A stretch of 64,000 nt of DNA from Nakazawaea peltata (GCA_001599355.1 BCGQ01000008.1:310001-374000), one strand, 5' to 3'. Shown: positions 1 to 10,512, counted from the first letter of the stretch. The notes: generated from the sequence alone by a model not told the origin. Made by a program: numbers and translations.

Positions 1-696
1 GCTTCTTTGACTGTTTCTTCTCGCACTGAAGTTGTTACTCCGGCACCAATTGAAGAGGAGACTGAGGTTGTGGCTGAGGTTGAGACTGAAACTACCGAAT
101 CATTCTCTACTGAGACACCAGTTGCTACTGATATTCAATCTGATGATGTAGAGGATGAGGAAGAGGAGGAAGAAGAGACATTGACTGAAGTAGAGACTAT
201 TACTGTAACAGCCGATGGAGAGGCTCCAGAAGAGACTGAAGCTGAAGAGGTTGAAGTTGAAGAGACCGCAGTCGAAGAGGCCGAAGCTGAAGAAGAAGCT
301 GAAGAAGAAGCTGAGACCGAGACTGCGACTGAGAGTGAGATTGAGGTCACTGAGACTGAAGAAGAAGTTGAAACTGAATCTGAGATTGAATCTCAGACTA
401 GCACAGCCGCAGCCGAATCCGAAAGCTCCGTTTCAGCTTCCAAAATTGAAGAAGAATCACTGACCATCTCTGAATTACACCTGGAAGAAACTGAAGAGTC
501 AGAAGAAATCCCAGATGAATCAGCCGATATCGAAGAATCTCAAGATACTGAGGAATCCGAAGACCTGGAACCTGAGATCGTCTCCGAAGTTGTCACCGAG
601 ACAGAGCCAGAGTCTACGGAGATCCCAGTTGAAGATCTGGAACAAGCTGATGAAATTATCGACCAAGAAGATCTGCCAGTCAAGGACGAATTATAA
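1..696 (+). CDS. 3' end of a highly acidic protein ending in KDEL (partial)
   Basis: The reading frame is open from the first base and ends with TAA at 694-696, so the start lies outside the window. The visible 231 residues are almost entirely Glu, Thr, Val, Ser and Asp, with runs such as EDEEEEEEE and no recognisable fold. The last residues are PVKDEL. A C-terminal KDEL is a classic ER-retrieval signal, so the protein may be an ER luminal protein with a long acidic, perhaps calcium-binding, tail. That is inference: in such a Glu/Asp-rich sequence the tetrapeptide could be chance, and no signal peptide can be seen. I do not recognise the gene. Confidence 0.75.
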   Translation, partial: ASLTVSSRTEVVTPAPIEEETEVVAEVETETTESFSTETPVATDIQSDDVEDEEEEEEETLTEVETITVTADGEAPEETEAEEVEVEETAVEEAEAEEEAEEEAETETATESEIEVTETEEEVETESEIESQTSTAAAESESSVSASKIEEESLTISELHLEETEESEEIPDESADIEESQDTEESEDLEPEIVSEVVTETEPESTEIPVEDLEQADEIIDQEDLPVKDEL

Positions 697-768
697 TTAA
701 AAGTTAATTAGAAAGTATATAATAATATTACAAACCAGTATGGTCTTTGTATATGCAGTTATGTAGGA

Positions 769-2325
769 TTAGGATGGGTTATCGGGGATTGTATCTGATT
801 GGATTAGATCGACGGCAGCAGGGGCAGCAGGGGCAGCAGGAACAGCGGAGGAAGAAGAAGAAGCTTCACTGATGGGTAGTAAATTATTAGATATGGACAT
901 TTCATCGGCAGAACTGTTATTCACAGCACTGTTGTCAGCACTGTTATTGGCACTGTTGTCAGCATGGACCTCGGTGACGTCAGTGACGTCAGTAATGTCA
1001 GCACTATCGGCATTATTGTCAGCACTACCAGCACTATCAGCATTTACATCGACACCAACTGAAACCTTCCTGTTCTTCCTCAGCTGTTTGATCAATTTAC
1101 TAAATTCCAGTTCATGCAGACCTGCCCAAGCTGCTCTATCGATATCGCCCTTCTTCTTCTGCTGGACTATCAAATTGGAGTCCATCTTATTATGAACAAA
1201 TTCCCATTGGTTCAAAGTGGAGCGAAGCTGTTTGAGAGGGACAGGAGCCACCGAGTCCAAATTGGCATTATATAATAAGAGATATTGATTATAACGGGCT
1301 TCCAATTGAGGACGGGAGCCGGTGGTGGGTACTGAGAGCTGAGATAACTTCTCTTTCAACTTTGAGGTGGTCAACGAGGAGAAGTTGAGTTTGGTGAGAG
1401 GTTTCTTTTGGGATGATGAGCTCGAGGAAGTCGAGTTTGCTGAAGATCTTTGCATTTGGAATTGACGCTGAGATGACTCTTTCTTGGAGGACAGTGATTT
1501 AGTGAAGAAACTTGAGATTTGGGATTTCGTAGGTAAGGATGAGTTAGGGGTTGAAGTAGGGGCTGAGAGAGTGGTTGAGGTAGGAGGAGCCAACAGAACA
1601 GTTGAAGATTCACTTTTACCTCCTCTACTAAGACATTCATCGATATGAGTAGTCTCTATTTCGGTAAGAGGCAAGAATTCATGACAAATAGGACATTCTC
1701 CCAACTGTTGAGATGCAGACGATCCCGACACAGCCAGAGAGATCTGATCAACGACTGTCTTCTGCCGTTTCTTAGAAGGCTCTTTACGACTTATAGAAGC
1801 TAAAGAAATAGTTCTTTTAGTGGCTACATTAGAAGAATCTTCATCTGAGTCAACATTGATCAACTCAGCGGTAGGAGGAGGAGACAATGATGACGATGGA
1901 GTAGGTGCCGATATATTTGACGGCAGCGATATAGACGCTATTGAAGAAACCAATAGTGGCAGTGCTGAAGAGACCTGTACTGGATCGGAGCCAGTATTAG
2001 ATGAGGTTGAAATAGGTTGTTGCGGCACAGCAAGCAGTTCTTGAAGACTGGCACGATGCTTTTTAAAGAAGATTATCACCTCCTCAAGAGCAAAGTTCTT
2101 TCTAAGACGGCTTTCAATTTGTTCAACATTGCACAAAGGGCATTTACCATTGGCTTCTAAGGCACTGCGGATACACAATGAACAGAAACAGTGACCGCAA
2201 CCGGTCAATACTGGAGCTGTCATGAACTCTTTACATACATGGCATCTGAGCATGGAATCTAATTGTGACAAGGGTGGGAAGATTGAGGTCAACCAATCTG
2301 AGGGATCTGGGTCTTGTTCTAACAT
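769..2325 (-). CDS. RAD18: Rad18-type E3 ubiquitin ligase of post-replication repair
   Basis: 518 residues. Rad18 with Rad6 mono-ubiquitinates PCNA at stalled forks in the nucleus. A C3HC4 RING finger lies at about residues 28-65 (CHVC, CGHCFC, CPLC). A UBZ-type zinc finger follows near 212-235 (CPIC then HIDEC), and a SAP DNA-binding motif near 320-355. This RING-UBZ-SAP order is diagnostic of Rad18. The C-terminus is low complexity (Asp/Asn/Ala/Ser repeats, then a Pro-Ala-Ala run) and probably disordered. The ATG at 2325 sits just ahead of the RING, as in orthologues. Length is close to the 487 residues of S. cerevisiae Rad18. Confidence 0.93.
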   Translation of the reverse strand: MLEQDPDPSDWLTSIFPPLSQLDSMLRCHVCKEFMTAPVLTGCGHCFCSLCIRSALEANGKCPLCNVEQIESRLRKNFALEEVIIFFKKHRASLQELLAVPQQPISTSSNTGSDPVQVSSALPLLVSSIASISLPSNISAPTPSSSLSPPPTAELINVDSDEDSSNVATKRTISLASISRKEPSKKRQKTVVDQISLAVSGSSASQQLGECPICHEFLPLTEIETTHIDECLSRGGKSESSTVLLAPPTSTTLSAPTSTPNSSLPTKSQISSFFTKSLSSKKESSQRQFQMQRSSANSTSSSSSSQKKPLTKLNFSSLTTSKLKEKLSQLSVPTTGSRPQLEARYNQYLLLYNANLDSVAPVPLKQLRSTLNQWEFVHNKMDSNLIVQQKKKGDIDRAAWAGLHELEFSKLIKQLRKNRKVSVGVDVNADSAGSADNNADSADITDVTDVTEVHADNSANNSADNSAVNNSSADEMSISNNLLPISEASSSSSAVPAAPAAPAAVDLIQSDTIPDNPS

Positions 2326-2538
2326 GATGGAGGTGACTGAGAGTGGGGTGGGTCAGTCGCTACAACGGTCAGTCAGTAGTCAGTAGTCAGTAGTCACTCT
2401 CTGCCCATCGCTCACTTGTTTGCCCCTGCTGAAAAAAAAACCCCCCCCAGCCAGTGACGCGTCACCAGAGCATTTTACAATTCTACAACACCCCCAATTT
2501 CATATTATATATGCATTTATTGTATTTATTTAGCCAGA

Positions 2539-5301
2539 TCACCAAAATGGTTTTTTCTTATTATTTGAAGGTCCAGCAGCAGCAGTGGCAGCAGCAGTTA
2601 CCGCAGAAATATTGTTCAGTTGAGGTCTTCTAACCTCAATTGCCTCACTCTGAGCATTATCAGAATAACTCGTCTCTGAAAAATCAATAGCAACGGCTCC
2701 ATAAGTATTGGAGTTGTTATTGTTCTTAGAAGGTCCTTGATGATCTAATAAACTCTCAGTCTCAGTAGATTCCGGAGATTCACCAATTTCAGGATCCGAA
2801 GAATTTCCCCAATGACTTGGATCAGTTTTACCGATAACTACAAACATTAAACAGGACAGAACCATCAAGAACAGAACAAGTCCAAGTATCAGTCCGACTC
2901 CCATAGCCACCATTGGAAGCTTGATATGAGGGATTCCAATGAATGGCTTATCGATCCACAGAGGATTTATCAGTCTGTCAATAATGAATAAACACTGTTT
3001 ACGGTCATTATTTGTACAACCTTTGGTCATGACTCTAACTTCTTTGTCATTTCCCTCCAAAATTTGAAGCATTTGGCTTGTCTCTGATGAACCGTCTGCA
3101 GGTGCCAATTGACGGCAGATCAAATCTGTGTTATTAAGCAGAGTTCTGATTTTTACAGATTCATCGTCACAAGCCAAAAGCTGTTGGAGCAGCTCAGGAG
3201 GAATCAAATGAAGTCTTAATAATTCTTCCAGATCCAGTTCAGGATAACTATCGGTGACATTCATACGAAGCAATGAAGATTCCGTAGGAAGAAGGAGAGA
3301 ATATCCATGATCCGTAATAAGAGACATTAAAGGACCAGTATCGTTACGATTATTACTAAGAAGAGCTTGGAATATATCGCTTCTCACCAGTGAAAGCAAA
3401 TTATCAACTCCAATATTCAATTCCAGAGGTAAAATCACCTCCTCAATAGTATGAGCAACTCCTTGAGCGAATAAAATGTCAGAAAATGGTTCAATTTCCA
3501 ATTGATATTTCTCATCAATGACCAAATCCTTGCCTTTTTTCTCAAGTCTCACTGGTTCACCGTCAAGATCGGTAGTTTCGATCTCTCCTTCATAATCACT
3601 ATATACTAATCCGTTCAAAATACAACTCTCCATTACTATCTCCAAAGCAGTCTTATTATGAAGAAGATACCTCCATGTGAACTCGAGATCATCCCAGGCA
3701 TCATTCTCAGGAATTAAATAAGTATATCCACCTAAAGAGTTTCTTAAAGAGAGAAGATCAAGACCGGCAAAGTATTTTATGGATCTAGAAGTGTGGTAAT
3801 AAGGACCAATAGATAAATCAAGTCTGGCAGGAGGCGAGAGATTGTCCTCAACTAAGTAAATTACGGTATTTCCAATCTCGTATCTCCTGGAGGGGTCCAA
3901 GATCACGTGATCATTCAAAAGATACATATCTTTATGCAGAGGAGAAGGATGAGGGGTGATTTTGATCTTCTGACACAGAGATCCTAGACTTGACGGACAA
4001 TATTTAGAATCGACAAGTGTTCCTTGGTCTTCTAAATCGATTATTCCCTCCACAAATTGGTATAAATCATTACTTTTATGGACATTTTCCAGATGAAAAC
4101 TTGTCTCATCATCGTCATTGTATCTGATATTAACGAAGATGGTTTGTTCGAGGTTTAAGTCGTCAATTAAATAAGAAAGACCTCTGAAATCGAGCTCTGC
4201 TACAAAATCCGAGACCCCTAATCCAAGAATATACTTTCTTGGGGTGAAAATAAGCAGATTTTCGCTGGATTTTCCATAAAATCCCACCTCTTCTTCAAAA
4301 ATATGTACCACCAGACGATTTGTTAATACATTTGAGACCACCAGTGGCACATCATCTACGACTAATTGGACTCCGAGGTCATCTGAAGTCGAAGAAACCG
4401 TAATTAAGTTACCTGCGAGGTCATAAAGCTCGGATTCGGTCATATTTCCACCAATATACCCCTCTATAGCATGGAATTTGAGGTATTTCAGCCGGTCTTC
4501 GGCCAGTTCAGCACTATCACCAGTCAAATAAGCCAATTCTACCTCATTAAACACCCCAGCAGAATCAGAAACTGCCAATAATGTTAAATTGCTCAAATCT
4601 TTACAATCTTCTCCAATGAGCCTGGAAAAAGCAGCAAAAGACACCGGAGAACCGGATCCAAGGTCTAATTCAGGTACCAAATCACATAACCCAGGGTTGT
4701 TCAATACCAGATCTACCCCTATAACCGTTGCATTCTGCGAATTGGCCAGCAATTCGACCGAATCATCGACTATTTCCAGCGAATCAAACTGCCAAACTCC
4801 ATAGTTAGGATCCCAATGAAGTAAGATGGGCTGATTGGCTAAAGATTCGTATAAAATCGACAGAAACTCGGCACCATCTGGGCCTTCGTCTAAAGATTGG
4901 GAAATGACATGGTTGGGTATGATATGGTGATCGAAATCGAACAGCGACAGCCCCACCACAAATTCCAGCAGCTCTTGTTCCTCCTGCTGCTTAGAAAACA
5001 GCGAATTGATCGGCAGAACTAAAGTGAAATTAGCCATCGAATTCAAGATCGGCACATATCCCAGTCTCTGGAGCATTCGAAGATAAGTAGAGAACTCCAC
5101 ATTCTCCGAAAGTACATCAATAACCGACTTGGTAAGTCCGTCATCATCGGCGGCAATCGAGGCAGCCTTCAAGCTCAGATCAGCAGCTCCAGTCAGAGCA
5201 GCCACTTCAGGCTCTCCTTGCAGTACAGCCACCTTCTCACCTTTGACTATCCCGCTTAGCACCGTCAAACATGTAATCAATAAATTCAGTTGAATTCTCA
5301 T
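2539..5301 (-). CDS. Fasciclin-domain type I membrane protein (YLR001C-like)
   Basis: 920 residues with an N-terminal signal peptide (MRIQLNLLITCLTVLSGIVKG), a long luminal part with many N-glycosylation sequons, one membrane segment near residues 805-830 (VAMGVGLILGLVLFLMVLSC) and a short cytosolic tail. The luminal part has repeated fasciclin-like blocks (for example YLRMLQRLGYVPIL and YTYLIPENDAW). This matches the uncharacterised S. cerevisiae vacuolar protein YLR001C (862 aa). In S. cerevisiae YLR001C is next to NOC3, which is also in this window. Biochemical role unknown; fasciclin domains usually mediate adhesion or protein contacts. Confidence 0.82.
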   Translation of the reverse strand: MRIQLNLLITCLTVLSGIVKGEKVAVLQGEPEVAALTGAADLSLKAASIAADDDGLTKSVIDVLSENVEFSTYLRMLQRLGYVPILNSMANFTLVLPINSLFSKQQEEQELLEFVVGLSLFDFDHHIIPNHVISQSLDEGPDGAEFLSILYESLANQPILLHWDPNYGVWQFDSLEIVDDSVELLANSQNATVIGVDLVLNNPGLCDLVPELDLGSGSPVSFAAFSRLIGEDCKDLSNLTLLAVSDSAGVFNEVELAYLTGDSAELAEDRLKYLKFHAIEGYIGGNMTESELYDLAGNLITVSSTSDDLGVQLVVDDVPLVVSNVLTNRLVVHIFEEEVGFYGKSSENLLIFTPRKYILGLGVSDFVAELDFRGLSYLIDDLNLEQTIFVNIRYNDDDETSFHLENVHKSNDLYQFVEGIIDLEDQGTLVDSKYCPSSLGSLCQKIKITPHPSPLHKDMYLLNDHVILDPSRRYEIGNTVIYLVEDNLSPPARLDLSIGPYYHTSRSIKYFAGLDLLSLRNSLGGYTYLIPENDAWDDLEFTWRYLLHNKTALEIVMESCILNGLVYSDYEGEIETTDLDGEPVRLEKKGKDLVIDEKYQLEIEPFSDILFAQGVAHTIEEVILPLELNIGVDNLLSLVRSDIFQALLSNNRNDTGPLMSLITDHGYSLLLPTESSLLRMNVTDSYPELDLEELLRLHLIPPELLQQLLACDDESVKIRTLLNNTDLICRQLAPADGSSETSQMLQILEGNDKEVRVMTKGCTNNDRKQCLFIIDRLINPLWIDKPFIGIPHIKLPMVAMGVGLILGLVLFLMVLSCLMFVVIGKTDPSHWGNSSDPEIGESPESTETESLLDHQGPSKNNNNSNTYGAVAIDFSETSYSDNAQSEAIEVRRPQLNNISAVTAAATAAAGPSNNKKKPFW

Positions 5302-5604
5302 CTATTATTTGATCAAGTAAATTGGTCAATTAATGATCTCGTGATCAAATTCAGTTTGAGATTTTTTTATTTTGATTTAAGTTGAGTGAGATGCGCAGGG
5401 CGACAGTGGTTGCGACAGTCGTTACGACACGACACAGCGAGATAGCGACAGAGACACGGCGAGCGTATTACGATTAATGACACAGCGATCGAAAAATGAT
5501 GAGCGTATTACGATTAACGCGGGGAAAATTTTTTTAAAACCCATTACAAATTATAGAGTAAATCTGAGACTACACTTGCTTATACTCTAAAGATTCAAAT
5601 CGTA
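5302..5604. promoter_or_regulatory. Divergent promoter with a 17-bp direct repeat
   Basis: This is the shared promoter between the fasciclin-domain gene (minus) and the RRM gene (plus). It is rich in GCGACAG/ACGACAC words. The 17-mer GAGCGTATTACGATTAA occurs twice without mismatch, at 5461-5477 and 5501-5517, with starts 40 bp apart. An AAAATTTTTTTAAAA tract lies at about 5524-5538. No binding protein can be assigned from sequence. Confidence 0.55.
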
Positions 5605-6309
5605 ATGGACAGTCATCAACTGAACGAACAGCTAGCTCTGATGCAAGCTCAAATGGACCAAATGCAAGCTCAAGCCGACGCTTTAAGACTGCAACATGAA
5701 CAGTCTCAAATCTCCAATAATCTGACCGAAGGCGATGTCGTGCCGCCCCAACAACAAACCGAGGCTCCAGCTCCTCAAACCCAGCAGCCTCAACTGGAGT
5801 CGACTCAAATCGATGAAATGGAAGATGATTCACTGCCACAAGGACAAAGTCAATCACTGTCGCAACAACTGCTGGCTCTGCTGCTGCTGGCTCTGCTGCT
5901 GCTGGACGTCGATGCCCGCTCAGTCTACGTAGGTTCAGTCGACTACGGTTCGACTCCTGAAGAATTACAGAAACATTTCGAGCACTGTGGCTCCATCAAC
6001 AGAGTCACCATCTTGATGGACAAGTACACTGGACATCCAAAAGGGTTTGCTTACGTAGAATTTGCCGAGAAAGAATCGGTCACTGAACTGCTCCAATTGA
6101 ATGACTCGGTCTTCAGAGGACGTAACTTGAAGGTCACTCACAAGAGGCATAACGTGCCTGGAATGAGCTTCAGAGGTGGTCGTGGTGGTGCTATGAGAGG
6201 TAGAGGTGGTATGGGTTTCCGTGGAGGTTTCCGCGGAGCCCCAAGAGGTAGAGGAGGTTTTGGTGCTAGAGGATCTTTCAGAGGAAGAGGACGTTTCGTC
6301 CCTTACTAA
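5605..6309 (+). CDS. SGN1: RRM poly(A)-binding protein of PABPN1/Pab2/Sgn1 type
   Basis: 234 residues. The order is a Gln/Met-rich N-terminal coiled coil (about 5-40), an acidic linker, an alanine tract, one RRM (about 106-180; RNP2 VYVGSV, RNP1 KGFAYVEF) and an Arg-Gly-rich tail ending GRFVPY. The segment [14 protein letters not shown] and the RRM resemble human PABPN1 and fission-yeast Pab2; the budding-yeast relative is Sgn1. These bind poly(A) in mRNA or nuclear RNA maturation. Residues 89-100 (5869-5904) are ten CTG and two GCT codons: with CTG read as Ala this is a pure 12-Ala tract, while the standard code would give a spurious membrane-like Leu/Ala stretch. Confidence 0.87.
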   Translation: MDSHQLNEQLALMQAQMDQMQAQADALRLQHEQSQISNNLTEGDVVPPQQQTEAPAPQTQQPQLESTQIDEMEDDSLPQGQSQSLSQQLLALLLLALLLLDVDARSVYVGSVDYGSTPEELQKHFEHCGSINRVTILMDKYTGHPKGFAYVEFAEKESVTELLQLNDSVFRGRNLKVTHKRHNVPGMSFRGGRGGAMRGRGGMGFRGGFRGAPRGRGGFGARGSFRGRGRFVPY

Positions 6310-6401
6310 ACCATTCTAATGTTAGACCTACTACATTTTGTACTATAATATATATATATAATTGAATTATCGTTTCTGTTAAGAAGGAAATGTATTAACA
6401 A

Positions 6402-8198
6402 TTAGACTGTAAGACACAACGACAGGTAAGTACCAGCGACTCCTAAGAACAGAGCAATGACAATTGCGATCCAACAGGCGACTCTCTCCCACCGTTTGGT
6501 ATCACATAATTTCATGTAGAATAAGCAAGGGAAGATTATACACACGGTGAAACATACACTGGCCCCCATTATACCCAAGATACGGTCGAATTCTGGAATG
6601 AATACCAGAACAAGCACAAAGAGAAAATTGACGAATAACCTATTGAAAATCGATACCATTTTTACTCCAATTGGAATCTGCAGAGGCTTACCACTACTAC
6701 TGCTAGCGTCAGCTTTTGCTGCTACTTGAGTTGCTTCGGTTACTCCAGTCATCAAATCAAGCATCGAAATGATAGGCAAAGCATTTAATGGAGTCTTCAG
6801 CAATGGTACAATCAGAATGAAACTGGAAATCAACATATATACGAATTGAGGGTATCCTTCGGTGGTCAAGATGTTTTTAATGATGATATTTTTGGTGGAA
6901 TCACCAAACATTAAGAATCCAATTACAGCCATAGTGCAATCAGCAAAATATGTTACTGTATAAGTCACCTTCAAGTTTTTAGAGAATTTATGAGGATGTC
7001 TCATATCTACTCTTAAATTAGGGAAGATTGAGTGACCTCCAAATGGAGATAAGATGATTCCAATGGCAATGAGAAGACTAGAAGCAGACAATGGCCATAA
7101 ATTGGAAGGAGCTACGTCTATTAATGATCCGGGATACTCAGATTTCGACAACCCAAGCAATCCTACAGTCAGAATTACACTGAGAGTACAACAAATACCG
7201 AGTAAACTGAATATACTCAAGATTCTCAAAGGCATAAAAGTGAACGGTGTCAAGATCAAGAACAGGATCCATTTGAATTGGAATGATGTGAAAGTTGGGA
7301 ATAAAGCATTCAAAGTGTCACTAAACAAAATGATCAACAGCACACCACATCCGATCAAATCAACAGAGAACAAAACAGAAATCAGAACTCTCATGTTGAA
7401 TCCATACAGCAGGTATCCGATATCAGCATAAGTCATCAATGTTGGGTCTGTGTCCATACATCTCGACAACAACTCAGCTGTCACATACGTACTAAGAGCA
7501 CATACAGTCAAGAAGGGGACTCCGAAGACCCACCCGGCATAGTGAAGTCCCAAAGGTAACAGTAATAAACCTATCCCAATCAAAATATTGATACTATTAA
7601 AGATAGTCTGAGGCAATGTCGATTCTCCAGCTACAATTGTAGTCAATGTGCCGTCTCCATTGTCAATGTTCCTCAAGTAAGTAGTGTCTTGACCCCCACT
7701 CAACAAAGAGGTCATACTCTCCATAGGGCGTAACACTTGAGAATGCAGAAATGAATGCAGATATGAATGCAGATATGAGTAGACAGATACACCATCTTCG
7801 ACAGCAATCTCATCTCCAGGGGATCCAGTTGCCCCGTAACCACCTCCCGAGGCCAATGCATTAGCAGCAGCGGCAGCAGCAGCTTGTTGAGGCAGACCCC
7901 TTAAAACAGTACTCAACCGAGATCCAAATCGAGTAGGAATGAAATTGCTGGGATCGATCAACTCCTCGCCTTCGTCTGTAAAGTAACTACGTGATCCCCC
8001 AAGTTCATTATCGGCCAACTTATTACCCTGGAAGTTCAAGCTTCTACTATATGACGATGCAAACCTACTCAATGAGTTGACTCCACGGAAACTACCGATG
8101 GGTTGCTCAAAGATCGACTCTCTACGACGAGAGGTCGGGATCAGAATGAACGTGTCTTCTTGTGGCGGTGTCGAGCCATGTGAAACAAACGACTCCAT
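6402..8198 (-). CDS. AVT1: Vacuolar neutral amino acid transporter Avt1
   Basis: 598 residues (S. cerevisiae Avt1: 602). The long hydrophilic N-terminus (to about residue 190) contains an Ala run and is cytosolic. An amino acid/auxin permease domain with about ten membrane segments follows, starting at the family signature (TLPQTIFNSINILIGIGLLL) and including SPFGGHSIFPNLRVDM. Avt1 exchanges protons for Gln, Ile, Tyr and other neutral amino acids at the vacuolar membrane. AVT1 and MPP10 are adjacent here as in S. cerevisiae (YJR001W-YJR002W), which supports orthology. The ATG at 8198 is the first in frame. Confidence 0.92.
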   Translation of the reverse strand: MESFVSHGSTPPQEDTFILIPTSRRRESIFEQPIGSFRGVNSLSRFASSYSRSLNFQGNKLADNELGGSRSYFTDEGEELIDPSNFIPTRFGSRLSTVLRGLPQQAAAAAAANALASGGGYGATGSPGDEIAVEDGVSVYSYLHSYLHSFLHSQVLRPMESMTSLLSGGQDTTYLRNIDNGDGTLTTIVAGESTLPQTIFNSINILIGIGLLLLPLGLHYAGWVFGVPFLTVCALSTYVTAELLSRCMDTDPTLMTYADIGYLLYGFNMRVLISVLFSVDLIGCGVLLIILFSDTLNALFPTFTSFQFKWILFLILTPFTFMPLRILSIFSLLGICCTLSVILTVGLLGLSKSEYPGSLIDVAPSNLWPLSASSLLIAIGIILSPFGGHSIFPNLRVDMRHPHKFSKNLKVTYTVTYFADCTMAVIGFLMFGDSTKNIIIKNILTTEGYPQFVYMLISSFILIVPLLKTPLNALPIISMLDLMTGVTEATQVAAKADASSSSGKPLQIPIGVKMVSIFNRLFVNFLFVLVLVFIPEFDRILGIMGASVCFTVCIIFPCLFYMKLCDTKRWERVACWIAIVIALFLGVAGTYLSLCLTV

Positions 8199-8804
8199 CG
8201 TTTCTTCTCGGTTCTGCTTGTGTCTCAGCGCAACATCAAATCGTCTTGTTTAAATCGTCTTGTTTATATTTTTATTTGCAGCCGAAAGCAGCACCGCGCA
8301 GCGCGCAGCGCAGGGGGGTCGCGCGAGTGTTAAAGCCGGGTCGAAAAAGGGGTAAAAAAAGTTAAAGGGGGTAAAAGGGGGTAAAAGGAGTTGGTGATGT
8401 GAGGGGAAGAAAAGATTAAAGAGAGGGCAGGGGGAAGGGGGGAGAGGGGCGGAAGGTGAGAAGGTGATAATTCCACAATAAGACAATTGGACTGAATTAG
8501 AGTACGCTGTACTAATAAAATCATACCATTGAGTTCATTTCTCTTAGATACATCTACTCACAGCTATCCTCACTACAATTATTCCAATGAATAAAGAATT
8601 AACTGCTTGTAACCATCATCGATTGTTATATTGATTAAATTATTTATATTAATTAGGGTGTTGATGGGAATTTTGAAGGAATTGGAAGAAAAAATATCAA
8701 GAGATGAGCCCACGCAATACCCACGCAATGCCACGCACAGAGCTCACAGAGCTCACCTAAAGAACTTGTTTATCCTGCGCAGGTCAGTTTAACACAAACC
8801 TCTA

Positions 8805-8876
8805 GCAAACCCTTAGCACGCAGCACACACTTAGCACACACTTAGCACACCCTTAGAACACCCTTAGCACTTAACA
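8805..8876. repeat. Degenerate (A)CACACTTAGC minisatellite
   Basis: Imperfect tandem copies of a 10-11 bp unit containing CTTAG and CAC (AACCCTTAGCACGC, ACACACTTAGC, ACACCCTTAG and similar) run through this segment. Seen directly; no coding potential. Confidence 0.65.
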
Positions 8877-8927
8877 CCAAACATCATAAAAAAAAAAAAA
8901 TCACAATACCCACAAACCTATCTCTAC

Positions 8928-9018
8928 TTCTTCTACTTCCTCTACTTCTTCTACTTCCTCTACTTCTTCTACTTCCTCTACTTCTTCTACTTCTTCTACT
9001 TCTTCTACTTCTTCTACT
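8928..9018. repeat. CTACTT(C/T) triplet-based microsatellite
   Basis: A run of about 90 bases made of CTACTTCTT and CTACTTCCT units (12-bp higher-order period in the first half, 6-bp in the second). It lies about 30 bp beyond the MPP10 stop codon, in the probable 3' untranslated or terminator region. Confidence 0.8.
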
Positions 9019-9047
9019 TATCACTCCACTCTATTACATGCTATACC

Positions 9048-10481
9048 TCATAACTTCAATGACGACGACCCCAGTGGTCCAGCTGACTTCAACTTGTTTC
9101 CACTCGTATCAGTTCTCTCCCCCTTCTTGTTAATAACTGTAACATTCTTAGCTTTACTCAAAGTGTCAATCACTTCGTTCTTCTTAGACTTCTTAGCAGC
9201 AGGTTGTTGAGCTTGCTTCTTGAACTCCTTAGCCCTCTTTCTCTTGTTCAATCTTCTCAATCTTTGCTTCTCCTCTCTGTTCAACTCTCCCTTCAGTATC
9301 ACCAAACCACTCTTCAATGCAACCTCGTCATTATGAACTCCTGTATGCAGTTTGAACAACTCTTGAGGCAGTAATGTCTGAGCATTCGATAATGTCAAAG
9401 GTTGAGCATCCTCCATAGAGATAGTGCTGGTCTCCACCTTTACATCGAGTTGTTTCTGAGCAGGTTTTGGAACAAAGTGAGCAGACGACAACAGATCCAA
9501 CTTGTGGTTCAATTGTTGGAACATCAGAGAGATCTCATTGTGTTGCTTTATCAACTCTTCGCTGGCTGCACTACCTTCAGCAGCTCCATGGTAATCGTCT
9601 TCATAAAGCTCGGCCAATGATTTGGATGACTTCTCTTCACTCAATTCGAATCTCTTTGATTTGTTGAACTTGGAAAGTTCTTCAGAGATGTTTCTCTTCT
9701 CCAACTCATCGAATTGGAAATCTTTGATTCTTCTTCTGATCAACTCTTCAATCGACTCTGTCACTTCCGAGGTAATGACAGGCACAGGCTTAGCAGTACG
9801 TTCAAATTCCAACTCCTCATTCAATAACAGATCCAGAGGACGGTCTTTGGCCTTCGATTCACCTTTAAGTGCCCATTTCTTCTCACTTATCAGCTCCAGT
9901 TCCAATTCAGCAATCTCCTTATGGATTTTATGTTGTTGCTTCTCGAAAGTGGACAAATTGGAGTCGTCAGCAGGAGGTGCCGACGCAAACAAATCGTCAA
10001 ATGCAGATCCCATCAGTAAATCGTATTCCTTCTCTTGCAACTGTCCATCTGAGTCGTAAGCATCGGATTCGGCTTCAGAGACTTCTTCTGAGTCTTCTTC
10101 TCTCAGTTTCTTACTCTGCTTTTCTTGTTGTTTAGCCTTGAAGAAGTCATCGTGGTACAGAACCTCTTCTTCTTCACTGTCTTCATCATCCAAATCTCCA
10201 AAATAGTCAATATCCTCATCGTTTTCATCATCACCACCGTCCAAGTCGTCATTCTCCATGGCTAGCACTTGTTTTTTATAATCTTCAAGGTCGAAGAATC
10301 CGTCATTTAAGCCGAATTTATCTGGTTTGGATGATGAAGCTGGTTCTTCGGTGATGTTTTCAGTCTCAGAGTCCAGTTGAGAATCAAGGTCAGCCTCTGC
10401 GTCTTCATATTGTTCTTCATCTTCTTCCTCTTCATTATCTTGTTCTTCGTCATCCTCTTCCTCTTCATCTACTTCTTCTCT

Positions 10482-10512
<31 letters not shown>

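Larger units (their letters stand above)
8199..9047. other. Intergenic region between AVT1 and MPP10 with simple repeats
   Basis: No gene is visible in these 849 bases. The AVT1-proximal part holds GC-rich words (GCGCAGCGCGCAGCGCAGG near 8295) and G-rich tracts (8340-8460). Further on are a CTTAGCACA-type minisatellite (about 8805-8876), an A tract (8888-8900) and a CTACTTCTT microsatellite ending just short of the MPP10 stop. Confidence 0.6.

Noticed and set aside
215-463. Basic ORF inside the acidic partial gene
   Set aside because: It is a frame-shifted shadow of Glu codons (GAA/GAG read as AAG/AGA) and has no independent support.
5863-5907. Apparent membrane segment (Leu/Ala run) in the RRM protein
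   Set aside because: It exists only under the standard code; with CTG as Ala it is polyalanine in a soluble protein.
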